Source: Lachnospiraceae bacterium (lineage in GTDB: Bacteria; Bacillota; Clostridia; Lachnospirales; Lachnospiraceae). From it: a stretch of DNA of 5,787 bases. Of the stretch, positions 1 to 5,743 are shown in pieces. The translations under genes and the position numbers were made by a program. The DNA lies in assembly GCA_003488965.1 (NCBI GenBank), contig DNJW01000437.1:1-5787 (forward strand), read 5' to 3'. Each line of letters starts with the position of its first letter. The stretch's first letter is position 1. The notes under the pieces are model-generated. The model saw only the letters and a list, made by a program, of their open reading frames with translations. It did not search any database and was not told where the DNA came from.

Positions 1-522
1 CGCTCCCACCAGCATCGCCCCCATTGCATAGCGCGGACTTCCGTCAGCCCGGATAATGGATGCCAGCGTATTCTGTACCATTGCGAGAGGCATCATGGCA
101 TAAATGATAAATCCATAGTCATGGGCCATTGCCAGATTTGCATCTGTTGCACCAATCAGCCGCAGCAAACCGTCACCGCCAAAATAGCTGACTGCAATAA
201 TAACCAGCCCGGAGAGAAAAGAACACAATGCGGCATTCCCTACTCCCTTGTGAATCGTTTCAGTCTCATTCCGCCCTAAGGATACGCTTAAGTGTGCTGC
301 CGCACCATCTCCAAAAAACAGCGACATCCCCCATCCCACAACAGTAATCGGGAAAATGACACCCGTAGCTGCATTGCCTAGGTAACCGATGCCATTGCCC
401 ACAAAAATCTGGTCAACAATGTTATAAAGACATGAAATAATAAGTGAAAAAATGCATGGAACCGCAAACCGTCCCAGCAGCCTGCCTAATTTTTCAGTAC
501 CAAGATATTGATTGTTTTCCAT
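1..522 (-). CDS. MATE-family efflux transporter (DinF/MepA-like), N-terminal part, cut by window edge
   Basis: Membrane antiporter of the MATE family, expected to expel drugs or cationic toxicants using a Na+ or H+ gradient. The substrate is unknown. The frame is open from an ATG at 522 to the window edge and gives 174 residues of an expected 440-470. The translation starts MENNQYLGTEKLG and carries family hallmarks: AVPCIFSLI then LYNIVDQIFVGNG (about residues 20-44), GNAATGVIFPIT (49-60), GDGAAAHLSVSLGR (71-84) and IIRADGSPRYAM (156-167). About four hydrophobic segments are visible. The start is fixed by AAGGAGG at 528-534, five bases before the ATG. By eye roughly half of the residues match the broken MATE gene at 4312-5729, so they are old paralogues and not a recent duplication. 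The gene has its own putative promoter and lies directly behind a terminator-like hairpin, suggesting attenuation control. Family assignment is very secure; integrity of the missing C-terminal part cannot be judged. Confidence 0.95.
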   Translation of the reverse strand, partial: MENNQYLGTEKLGRLLGRFAVPCIFSLIISCLYNIVDQIFVGNGIGYLGNAATGVIFPITVVGWGMSLFFGDGAAAHLSVSLGRNETETIHKGVGNAALCSFLSGLVIIAVSYFGGDGLLRLIGATDANLAMAHDYGFIIYAMMPLAMVQNTLASIIRADGSPRYAMGAMLVGA

Positions 523-527
523 AAAAT

Positions 528-534
528 CCTCCTT
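528..534 (-). promoter_or_regulatory. Ribosome binding site of the second MATE gene
   Basis: The minus strand reads AAGGAGG followed by five bases and the ATG at 522. The match to the 16S rRNA tail is strong, with a short spacer. It begins 10 bases after the T-run of the upstream hairpin, so it is present only in transcripts that pass that hairpin. Confidence 0.85.
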
Positions 535-544
535 ATTTTTGCGC

Positions 545-607
545 AAAAAAAGACACTTGCAGCATACGTACCGTAATCAGATTTACGCGCAGCGCGCTAC
601 ATGTGTC
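545..607 (-). terminator. Hairpin plus T7: putative intrinsic terminator/attenuator before the second MATE gene
   Basis: On the minus strand GACAC, a mismatched A, then TGTAGC (607 to 596) pairs with GCTGCA, a mismatched A, then GTGTC (563 to 552). This gives 11 pairs including one G-U, with one A-A mismatch, followed at once by seven T (551 to 545). The 32-base loop contains a smaller hairpin, CGTAA-ATCTGA-TTACG (587 to 572). Only 22 bases separate the T-run from the start codon at 522, which leaves no room for a promoter. Any mRNA for that gene must therefore read through. The stem is interrupted and only moderately GC-rich, so efficiency is uncertain. It may end the ABC operon transcript, act as an attenuator in the MATE leader, or both. 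Confidence 0.6.
585..597 (-). other. Alternative hairpin overlapping the terminator stem
   Basis: The minus strand can fold G-CGCG, loop CTG, CGCG-T (597 to 585). This uses bases of the TGTAGC arm of the terminator and of the CGTAA inner hairpin, so it competes with both. It could be part of a switch between folds. No ligand-binding class that I know is recognisable. Confidence 0.3.
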
Positions 608-637
608 GTTAATTGCCTTATTCAATTTCCAAGTAAA

Positions 638-666
638 ATTATATTTCTTTCCTTCCCGAAAATCAA
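638..666 (-). promoter_or_regulatory. Putative sigma-A promoter of the second MATE gene
   Basis: Reading the minus strand, TTGATT (666 to 661; four of six to TTGACA) is followed by a 17-base spacer and a perfect TATAAT (643 to 638). The start of transcription would be near 631, giving a leader of about 109 bases before the ATG at 522. The leader contains the hairpin and T-run at 545-607. Spacing and the perfect -10 box make this convincing, but no start site has been measured. Confidence 0.65.
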
Positions 667-672
667 AGGTCA

Positions 673-710
673 TTTTCCACAATCTTTCTTTTTCCGGCTA
701 TTGTGGATAA
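673..710. promoter_or_regulatory. Inverted repeat made of two DnaA-box-like 9-mers; operator candidate
   Basis: The plus strand has TTTTCCACA at 673-681, and the minus strand has TTATCCACA at 710-702. Both fit the bacterial DnaA box TTWTNCACA, and the second is the perfect consensus. Together they form an inverted repeat with arms TCCACAAT (676-683) and ATTGTGGA (700-707). The arms are separated by 16 bases and extended by two more pairs beyond one mismatch. The element lies at about -42 to -79 from the predicted start of the second MATE transcript, six bases beyond its -35 box. It could bind DnaA or, equally well, an ordinary dimeric regulator. No T-run follows on either strand, so a terminator is unlikely. 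Confidence 0.5.
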
Positions 711-739
711 TGCTATCCTATTTCCCTATCCCTGCTCCG

Positions 740-2560
740 TTACGTTGTAAATCCTGCATACTGGGTCATATACAGCTCATAGTATTTTCCCTTCTTTGCA
801 AGCAATTCCTCATGATTTCCGCTCTCCACGATTTCGCCGCGGTCCATAACAATAATCAGGTCGGAATCCCGGATTGTAGACAGGCGGTGCGCAATCACAA
901 TACTGGTGCGCCCCTGCATAATACGCTGCATGGCATCCTGAATTGCCTTTTCGGTACGGGTATCCACATTGGAGGTTGCTTCATCCAGAATCAGAATTTT
1001 AGGGTCGGCAACAAACGCGCGGGCAATGGCGAGAAGCTGCCTCTGCCCCTGGCTGATATTTGCACCGGAGCCGGTCAGCACCGTGTCATATCCCTGCGGA
1101 AGAAATTCAATCATTTCCCGGCACTGGCTCATTTCTACTGCAGCCGCCAGCTGTTCATCGTCTGCCCCGTCATTTCCGTATTTCAGATTGCTGCGGACAG
1201 TATCCGAAAACAAAACCGTATCCTGCAAAACAATTGCCACATTCCGCCGCAGGCTATTCCTTGCCACATTCCGTATATTCTGTCCGTTAATGCAGATTTC
1301 CCCGCTGTCTATCTCATAAAACCGCATCAGCAAATTAACCACAGTTGTTTTTCCGCTTCCGGTTGCACCGACCAATGCTACTTTTTTGCCGTTAGGCACC
1401 GTCAGTGTAAAATTCTTAAGCACTGGCTTTCCCTCTTCATAAGAAAAATACACATTTTGAAATGTAATGGTTGCTTTTTCCTCTTTGGCAAGCTCCTCGC
1501 CGTTTCCGTCCTCATCCGCTTCGTCCAGCACGGCAAAAACCCTCTCTGCACCGGCAATCGCGGTCTGGAGCTGCCCATAAATCTGTGCAAGCTCATTAAT
1601 AGGCCGGCTAAACTGTTTTGCATAAACGATAAACGCGGAAATCACGCCCACCGAAATCAGTCCGTTCACGGAAAACCATCCTCCAAAAACCGCAATAATA
1701 ACAAACCCGATATTGCCGATGCAGTTCATAACCGGTCCCATAACACCGCTGAAAATATCCGTTTTAATCCCGGCTTTTGTAAGGGAATCCGCCGTGCCGC
1801 AGAAGTTGCCTATTGTAATTTTCTGATGATTGTATGCCACAACGGTACGATACCCGGAAACCATTTCTTCTACTATGCCGTTCAGCTGGCCAAGCAGCAT
1901 TTGACGCTGGCGGGAAAACTTACGCACCCTCCCCGAAAGAATTTTGGTCGCCAGAAATGTCAGCAAAACAGTAGCAAGGCTAAGCAGGGCAAGCTGCCAG
2001 CAATACAATAGCATAATTGCCACAGTACCGGTAATGGTAAGCACTCCCGAAAACAGAGACGGCAAAGACTGCGAAACCGTAGTAGAGATATTTTCAATAT
2101 CATTTGTCATACGGCTCATCACGTCGCCATGGGAATGCGTATCAAGATAACGAATCGGCAGCTCCATGATTTTCCCGAACAATTCCTCCCGCATCCGCTT
2201 CACTACATTCTGACTGAGCCGCGCGCTGAACAATCCCTGCAATAATCCGCAAAGGCCGTAAAGCAGGTATACGGAAAGCATAAGCAGCAGCGTATGCGAA
2301 AGGATGCCTGATTTTGCCCCGGCAATGATATCAACGGTCCTGCTTTGCAGACTAGGAGCATAGATGCCGCATACCGTACCAAATACAACAATCGAAAGCA
2401 TACTGATAACCAATATTTTTTCGCGCATAAAATAAACGGCGATGCGCTTCACCGTCAAACCGATATTATCGGCATGCTCTGTCTCCGCAAAGCGGTCACG
2501 CCGGTTCATCATGCCGGGAATATTACGCTCAACCAACTTTTGATTCTGCCCTTCACTCAT
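740..2560 (-). CDS. ABC exporter half-transporter, catalytic-site subunit of a heterodimeric pair (BmrD/TM288-like)
   Basis: This 606-residue protein has an N-terminal transmembrane domain (about 40-345, six helices expected) fused to an ATPase domain (about 363-600), the half-size layout of type IV ABC exporters in the cytoplasmic membrane. The Walker A motif GATGSGKTT (398-406, K404), Q-loop Q446, Walker B ILILDE with catalytic E527, and H-loop H558 are all canonical. The signature motif is altered: ISQGQ (502-506) instead of LSGGQ. That pattern is known from TM288- and BmrD-type subunits, whose own Walker motifs build the active site with the partner's signature. A charged leader of about 40 residues before the first helix is also usual. 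The ATG overlaps the partner's stop (ATGA, 2557-2560). AGGAGG lies at 2571-2576 with a 10-base spacer. Expected role is efflux of drugs or other amphiphiles; the substrate is not predictable. Confidence 0.96.
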   Translation of the reverse strand: MSEGQNQKLVERNIPGMMNRRDRFAETEHADNIGLTVKRIAVYFMREKILVISMLSIVVFGTVCGIYAPSLQSRTVDIIAGAKSGILSHTLLLMLSVYLLYGLCGLLQGLFSARLSQNVVKRMREELFGKIMELPIRYLDTHSHGDVMSRMTNDIENISTTVSQSLPSLFSGVLTITGTVAIMLLYCWQLALLSLATVLLTFLATKILSGRVRKFSRQRQMLLGQLNGIVEEMVSGYRTVVAYNHQKITIGNFCGTADSLTKAGIKTDIFSGVMGPVMNCIGNIGFVIIAVFGGWFSVNGLISVGVISAFIVYAKQFSRPINELAQIYGQLQTAIAGAERVFAVLDEADEDGNGEELAKEEKATITFQNVYFSYEEGKPVLKNFTLTVPNGKKVALVGATGSGKTTVVNLLMRFYEIDSGEICINGQNIRNVARNSLRRNVAIVLQDTVLFSDTVRSNLKYGNDGADDEQLAAAVEMSQCREMIEFLPQGYDTVLTGSGANISQGQRQLLAIARAFVADPKILILDEATSNVDTRTEKAIQDAMQRIMQGRTSIVIAHRLSTIRDSDLIIVMDRGEIVESGNHEELLAKKGKYYELYMTQYAGFTT

Positions 2561-4293
2561 ATGCTTTCCGCCTCCTCTCCGATTTGCGAATAATAAATAT
2601 CCTGATAAGTCCGGCAGGATTCCAGCAGTTCTTCATGGGTGCCGCAGGCCAGAATACTGCCGTTCTCCAAAATAACAATCCGGTCTGCAGTACGCACGGA
2701 AGCGATTCTCTGGGCAATGATAATCTTCGTACTGTAAGGATGGGATTTTTTTAACGCCTGATACATATCCGCTTCGGTTTTTAGGTCTAGAGCGCTGGTG
2801 GAGTCGTCAAAAATAAAAATTTCGGCAGGCTTCAAAACAGCCCTTGCAATCGAAATCCGCTGTTTTTGTCCGCCGGACAGACTCATACCGCGCTCTGCCA
2901 CAGCAGCCCCATATTTCTCCGGCATGGAAGAAATGAAACCATCTGCCTGCGCAATGACAGCCGCAGACTTTATCGAAGCGCCGTCCGCTCCCGGCATTCC
3001 CCATGCAATATTTTCTCCCACCGTCATACTGAACAGTTCGCTTTTTTGCATAACTACGGCAATTTTATCCCGAAGCGCCTCCTGCCGGTACTCCTTTACA
3101 TCAATTCCATCCACTAAAACCGTACCGGTGCTTGCATCGTAAAAACGCGGAATCAGACTGACCAAAGATGTTTTTCCACAGCCGGTGGCTCCCATAACCG
3201 CCACCGTTTCTCCTTTATGTACCGTTAAATTAATATGGGAAAGCACATTCTGGCTGCTTTCTGGATAGGCAAAGGAAACGTCGCGAAATTCTATTTCACC
3301 CTCTTTTGCCGCTGCCCCGTCCCCAGAGCCGTCCGCCAGTTCCTGCTCGCTGCGGAGCACTTCTTTTACCCGCTTCCACGAAGTAATCCCTCTGGATATA
3401 TTCTGAAACAGCATAACAAGCATTAGGATACCGTTTAGAAGCTGTGTCGTATAGGTAATCGCCGCCATTACAATTCCCGGCGTAGTGCTTCCCGTTCCTG
3501 TTTCATACGCTCCTATATACAAAATAACCGTGACAGCCACATACATCAGTGCATTGGCCAGAGGATTCATAAAAGCAAAAATTATAAGAGTTCTCAGCTG
3601 GGTTTTGACCAGTTTATCATTGGCTTTTCCAAAACGCAGCTTTTCGTAAACCTCCCGTACACAAGCTTTGATAATACGAATGCCGGATACATCTTCCTGC
3701 ATAATGGCATTCATGGCATCAAGATGTGCCTGCAATTTGGCAAACAAAGGATTGGCTTTCCATAAACAGAAGGCAATGACGCCCACAAGAAACGGAAAAG
3801 CACACAGTACAACCAGCCCGAAATGCCTGTTCAGCCGAAACATAAAATACATGCTGCCAAAAGTCAGAAGCGAAGTGCGGAGCATGCCACGTACAAACAG
3901 CGAAACAAATGCCTGCACCTGTGTAATATCATTAGTTACCCTCGTCACCAGGGAACCGGTACCGAAGCGGTCAATCTGCGGAAAAGAAAAAGTCATAATT
4001 CTGCGAAAACAGTCTTTCCGAATCTCATTGCCGATATTCTGGCTGGATATATGTACAAATACATTGTTCAGAGAGCCGCAAAGCCCTCCGAACAAAACAA
4101 GACCAATCATTTGCAGTCCAAGCATTCCTATCAGCTGCAAATCAGAAATGCCGCCATTGTTTACGCCAAGAACACCGTCATCTACAATCCGGCTCATGAT
4201 GCCCGGCTGAATCAAATCCATCATCACCTCACCAATCATGAAAGCGCCCGCAATAACGGCAAAAAACAAATAATGTCTGATATATTTCCACAT
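2557..4293 (-). CDS. ABC exporter half-transporter, degenerate-site subunit of a heterodimeric pair (BmrC/TM287-like)
   Basis: This 578-residue half-transporter has a transmembrane domain from the very N-terminus to about 310 and an ATPase domain at about 332-570. The Walker A motif GATGCGKTS (368-376, K374), Q-loop Q416 and a canonical LSGGQ signature (472-476) are present. The catalytic residues are altered: Walker B reads IFIFDD, with D497 where the Glu should be, and the H-loop His is Q528. These same substitutions mark TM287-type subunits, which form the non-hydrolysing site of heterodimeric exporters. They complement the neighbour's altered signature, so the two genes should encode one transporter. 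The start ATG at 4293 has GGAGG at 4303-4307 and lies 18 bases after the broken MATE gene. It overlaps the next ABC gene by four bases. The substitutions are family-typical, not decay. Confidence 0.96.
   Translation of the reverse strand: MWKYIRHYLFFAVIAGAFMIGEVMMDLIQPGIMSRIVDDGVLGVNNGGISDLQLIGMLGLQMIGLVLFGGLCGSLNNVFVHISSQNIGNEIRKDCFRRIMTFSFPQIDRFGTGSLVTRVTNDITQVQAFVSLFVRGMLRTSLLTFGSMYFMFRLNRHFGLVVLCAFPFLVGVIAFCLWKANPLFAKLQAHLDAMNAIMQEDVSGIRIIKACVREVYEKLRFGKANDKLVKTQLRTLIIFAFMNPLANALMYVAVTVILYIGAYETGTGSTTPGIVMAAITYTTQLLNGILMLVMLFQNISRGITSWKRVKEVLRSEQELADGSGDGAAAKEGEIEFRDVSFAYPESSQNVLSHINLTVHKGETVAVMGATGCGKTSLVSLIPRFYDASTGTVLVDGIDVKEYRQEALRDKIAVVMQKSELFSMTVGENIAWGMPGADGASIKSAAVIAQADGFISSMPEKYGAAVAERGMSLSGGQKQRISIARAVLKPAEIFIFDDSTSALDLKTEADMYQALKKSHPYSTKIIIAQRIASVRTADRIVILENGSILACGTHEELLESCRTYQDIYYSQIGEEAESI
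2571..2576 (-). promoter_or_regulatory. Ribosome binding site of the downstream ABC gene
   Basis: The minus strand reads AGGAGG, ten bases before the ATG at 2560, inside the end of the preceding ABC gene. With the ATGA overlap this supports coupled translation and balanced amounts of the two subunits. Confidence 0.75.
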
Positions 4294-4302
4294 GGTCAGT
4301 TT

Positions 4303-4307
4303 CCTCC
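4303..4307 (-). promoter_or_regulatory. Ribosome binding site of the first ABC gene
   Basis: GGAGG on the minus strand, nine bases before the ATG at 4293, sits within the 18-base gap after the MATE stop codon at 4312-4314. The gap is too short for a promoter, so the ABC genes are probably cotranscribed with the MATE gene. Confidence 0.75.
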
Positions 4308-4311
4308 ATAC

Positions 4312-5271
4312 TTATGCAAACCAGACGTGTCTGTCCTGCATACCGTTCAACTGCTTATAAGTTGATATAATAACCGCGGTGGAAACAACAAAAGTCAAAA
4401 TATCGGATACCGGCATGGAATACAGGACTCCGTCCAGCCCGTAAAACCTCGGCAGAAGCAGCGCGAAACCAACTCCGAACACAATCTCCCTGACCATGGA
4501 AAGCATGGTGGATACCGCTGCCTTCCCCATCGCCTGCAGGAAGATAAACGCCGCCTTATTGATGCATGCAAACACTACCATGCAAAGATAAATGCGGAAT
4601 GCCCGGACTGCAAAATCCGTATAATAAGAGCTCTCATTGGCAGCCCCGAATATGCCGATTAGTCCGGCCGGAAAAACTTCTACAATAAAAAGCGCCAGCG
4701 CACCCACCGCCGTCTCCGCTGCCAGCAATTTAGTAAACAGTTCCTTTACCCTTCCGCCTTCCCCGGCGCCCATATTATATCCCACAACCGGAATGCAGCC
4801 TGCCGCCATGCCGACCACAACGGAAATTACAATCTGAAAAAATTTCATCACAATGCCCACTACTGCCATGGGAATCTGCGCATACTGAGGCTGTCCAAAT
4901 ACCGTATCCAACGCACCGTATCTTCTTATCATGTTATTGATAGCCGCCATTGCCGCCACAAGAGATATCTGGGACAAAAAACTGCAAATGCCCAGCACCA
5001 ATGTCCGTCCGGATATCTCTCTGTTCAGTTTAAAGTCTTTTCCAGATATCTTTACCGTCTTTGTATGCATCAGATACCATATTGCCAGAACCGCCGTAAT
5101 AATCTGGCCGATTACCGTTGCTACCGCCGCTCCCATCATTCCCCACCGGAACACAAAGATAAAAACCGGGTCAAGTATAATGTTCGCCACAGCTCCCGCC
5201 AGTGTGGATGCCATCGCATACTTTGGGCTTCCGTCCGCACGGATTACAAGATTCATTGCCTGCCCGAACAT
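4312..5271 (-). CDS. MATE transporter, C-terminal fragment after the frameshift
   Basis: This is an open frame of 319 residues from an internal Met (residue 154 of the restored protein) to a TAA next to the ABC operon. It carries the second part of the first MATE lobe and the whole second lobe, with IRADGS, GYNMGAG and FLQAMGKAAVS as family marks. No ribosome binding site precedes the ATG at 5271. That ATG lies 16 bases upstream of the N-terminal fragment's stop codon, so only frameshifting or weak reinitiation would express it. It is best viewed as part of the interrupted gene. Confidence 0.75.
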   Translation of the reverse strand: MFGQAMNLVIRADGSPKYAMASTLAGAVANIILDPVFIFVFRWGMMGAAVATVIGQIITAVLAIWYLMHTKTVKISGKDFKLNREISGRTLVLGICSFLSQISLVAAMAAINNMIRRYGALDTVFGQPQYAQIPMAVVGIVMKFFQIVISVVVGMAAGCIPVVGYNMGAGEGGRVKELFTKLLAAETAVGALALFIVEVFPAGLIGIFGAANESSYYTDFAVRAFRIYLCMVVFACINKAAFIFLQAMGKAAVSTMLSMVREIVFGVGFALLLPRFYGLDGVLYSMPVSDILTFVVSTAVIISTYKQLNGMQDRHVWFA

Positions 5272-5729
5272 ATAAAACGGAATACCGAGAGAAATCCAAA
5301 AAAATATTCCTTTGAATGATAGAAGGTCTCCTCATTCACCGTTCCGCCAAACATGGCAATAATCTGGCTGCTGAAAACAAGATAAACCGCACACAGTACA
5401 AGGCTGAAAAGCACGGTAAGCAGTATGGAGTTCCCCATACTTTTTCCTGCATCCTCCGTTTTCTTTTTACCAAGGCTCAGGCTCACAAATGCACAGCAGC
5501 CGTCTCCTATCATGACGGCTATTGCCAGAGCGATGACTGTCAACGGAAATACCACTGTATTCGCTGCATTCCCATATGAACCCAGATAAACGGCATTGGC
5601 AATAAATATCTGGTCCACAATATTATACAAGGCCCCTACAAGAAGGGAAATAATACAAGGAACCGCATATTTCATCATCAGCTTCCCTACCGGCTCCTTT
5701 TTTAAAAATGAATTACTTTTTGTTTCCAT
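5253..5729 (-). CDS. MATE transporter, N-terminal fragment before the frameshift
   Basis: This 158-residue product has residues 1-144 in the native MATE frame (about the first three to four membrane helices), followed by 14 out-of-frame residues and TGA. The start was set at the ATG at 5729 because AAAGGAG (5737-5743) precedes it by seven bases and because it aligns with the start of the paralogue at 522. A TTG at 5750 would add seven residues but lies over the ribosome binding site. A fragment lacking two thirds of the protein should not transport by itself. Confidence 0.8.
   Translation of the reverse strand: METKSNSFLKKEPVGKLMMKYAVPCIISLLVGALYNIVDQIFIANAVYLGSYGNAANTVVFPLTVIALAIAVMIGDGCCAFVSLSLGKKKTEDAGKSMGNSILLTVLFSLVLCAVYLVFSSQIIAMFGGTVNEETFYHSKEYFFGFLSVFRFICSGRQ
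5298..5304 (-). other. T7 homopolymer at the frameshift; reads as T_TTT_TTT slippery heptamer
   Basis: The coding strand reads TAT TTT TTT GGA in the upstream frame, so the last T of TAT plus two TTT codons form the X_XXY_YYZ pattern. A slip of one base backwards gives TGG ATT TCT and enters exactly the downstream MATE frame. I see no strong stem-loop or well-placed Shine-Dalgarno-like stimulator around it. A simple deletion or base-calling error in the homopolymer is therefore the default explanation. Confidence 0.7.
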
Positions 5730-5736
5730 GTCTTTT

Positions 5737-5743
5737 CTCCTTT
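5737..5743 (-). promoter_or_regulatory. Ribosome binding site of the first MATE gene
   Basis: AAAGGAG on the minus strand with a seven-base spacer to the ATG at 5729 decides the start in favour of METKSN over the TTG at 5750. The remaining upstream bases to 5787 show no convincing -35/-10 pair, so the promoter or a preceding gene lies outside the window. Confidence 0.75.

Larger units (their letters stand above)
523..739 (-). other. Intergenic regulatory region between the ABC operon and the second MATE gene
   Basis: This 217-base gap has no convincing protein gene. In transcription order it holds the inverted DnaA-box-like element, the predicted promoter, a small AATTG/CAATT hairpin in the early leader (about 629-613), the terminator-like hairpin with T7, and the ribosome binding site. 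No separate terminator is seen directly after the ABC gene stop at 740. Some transcription from the ABC operon may therefore run into this region, with the T7 hairpin as the first barrier. Confidence 0.6.
4312..5729 (-). pseudogene. MATE-family efflux transporter interrupted by a one-base frameshift
   Basis: Two reading frames together make one complete MATE protein of the DinF/MepA type, about 472 residues once one T is restored. The N-terminal part (ATG at 5729, METKSNSFLKK) holds AVPCIISLL and LYNIVDQIF. The second part holds IRADGSPKYAM (restored numbering 163-173) and GYNMGAG (317-323). The junction is a run of seven T on the coding strand (plus-strand A at 5298-5304). With eight T the text reads EYFFWISLGIPFYMFGQ, a normal family sequence; with seven the frame ends in 14 foreign residues and a TGA. 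Nothing else in the gene looks damaged. It is first in line before the ABC pair, 18 bases away. A sequencing error, a true recent mutation or expression by slippage all fit. Function when intact: cation-coupled drug efflux in the cytoplasmic membrane. Confidence 0.85.

Noticed and set aside
676..707. Inverted repeat as an intrinsic terminator of the ABC operon
   Set aside because: The eight-base arms are AT-rich, the loop is 16 bases, and no T-run follows on either strand. A binding site fits better.
512..2011. A 499-codon open frame on the plus strand
   Set aside because: It lies antisense to the well-supported ABC ATPase domain and the leader region, its translation has no recognisable domain, and it lacks a good ribosome binding site. 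It is a shadow of the minus-strand codon pattern.
3172..3180. Another TTTTCCACA DnaA-box-like match
   Set aside because: It falls in the Walker A codons of the first ABC gene, so it is explained by the protein sequence. It also warns that this looser form occurs by chance.
2557..4293. Loss of catalytic Glu and H-loop His read as decay of the first ABC gene
   Set aside because: The frame is intact and the partner carries the matching degenerate signature motif. This is the normal state of heterodimeric exporters.
3668..4365. Plus-strand open frames of about 180 codons opposite the first ABC gene
   Set aside because: They are fully antisense to the conserved transmembrane domain, with low-complexity translations and no family resemblance.
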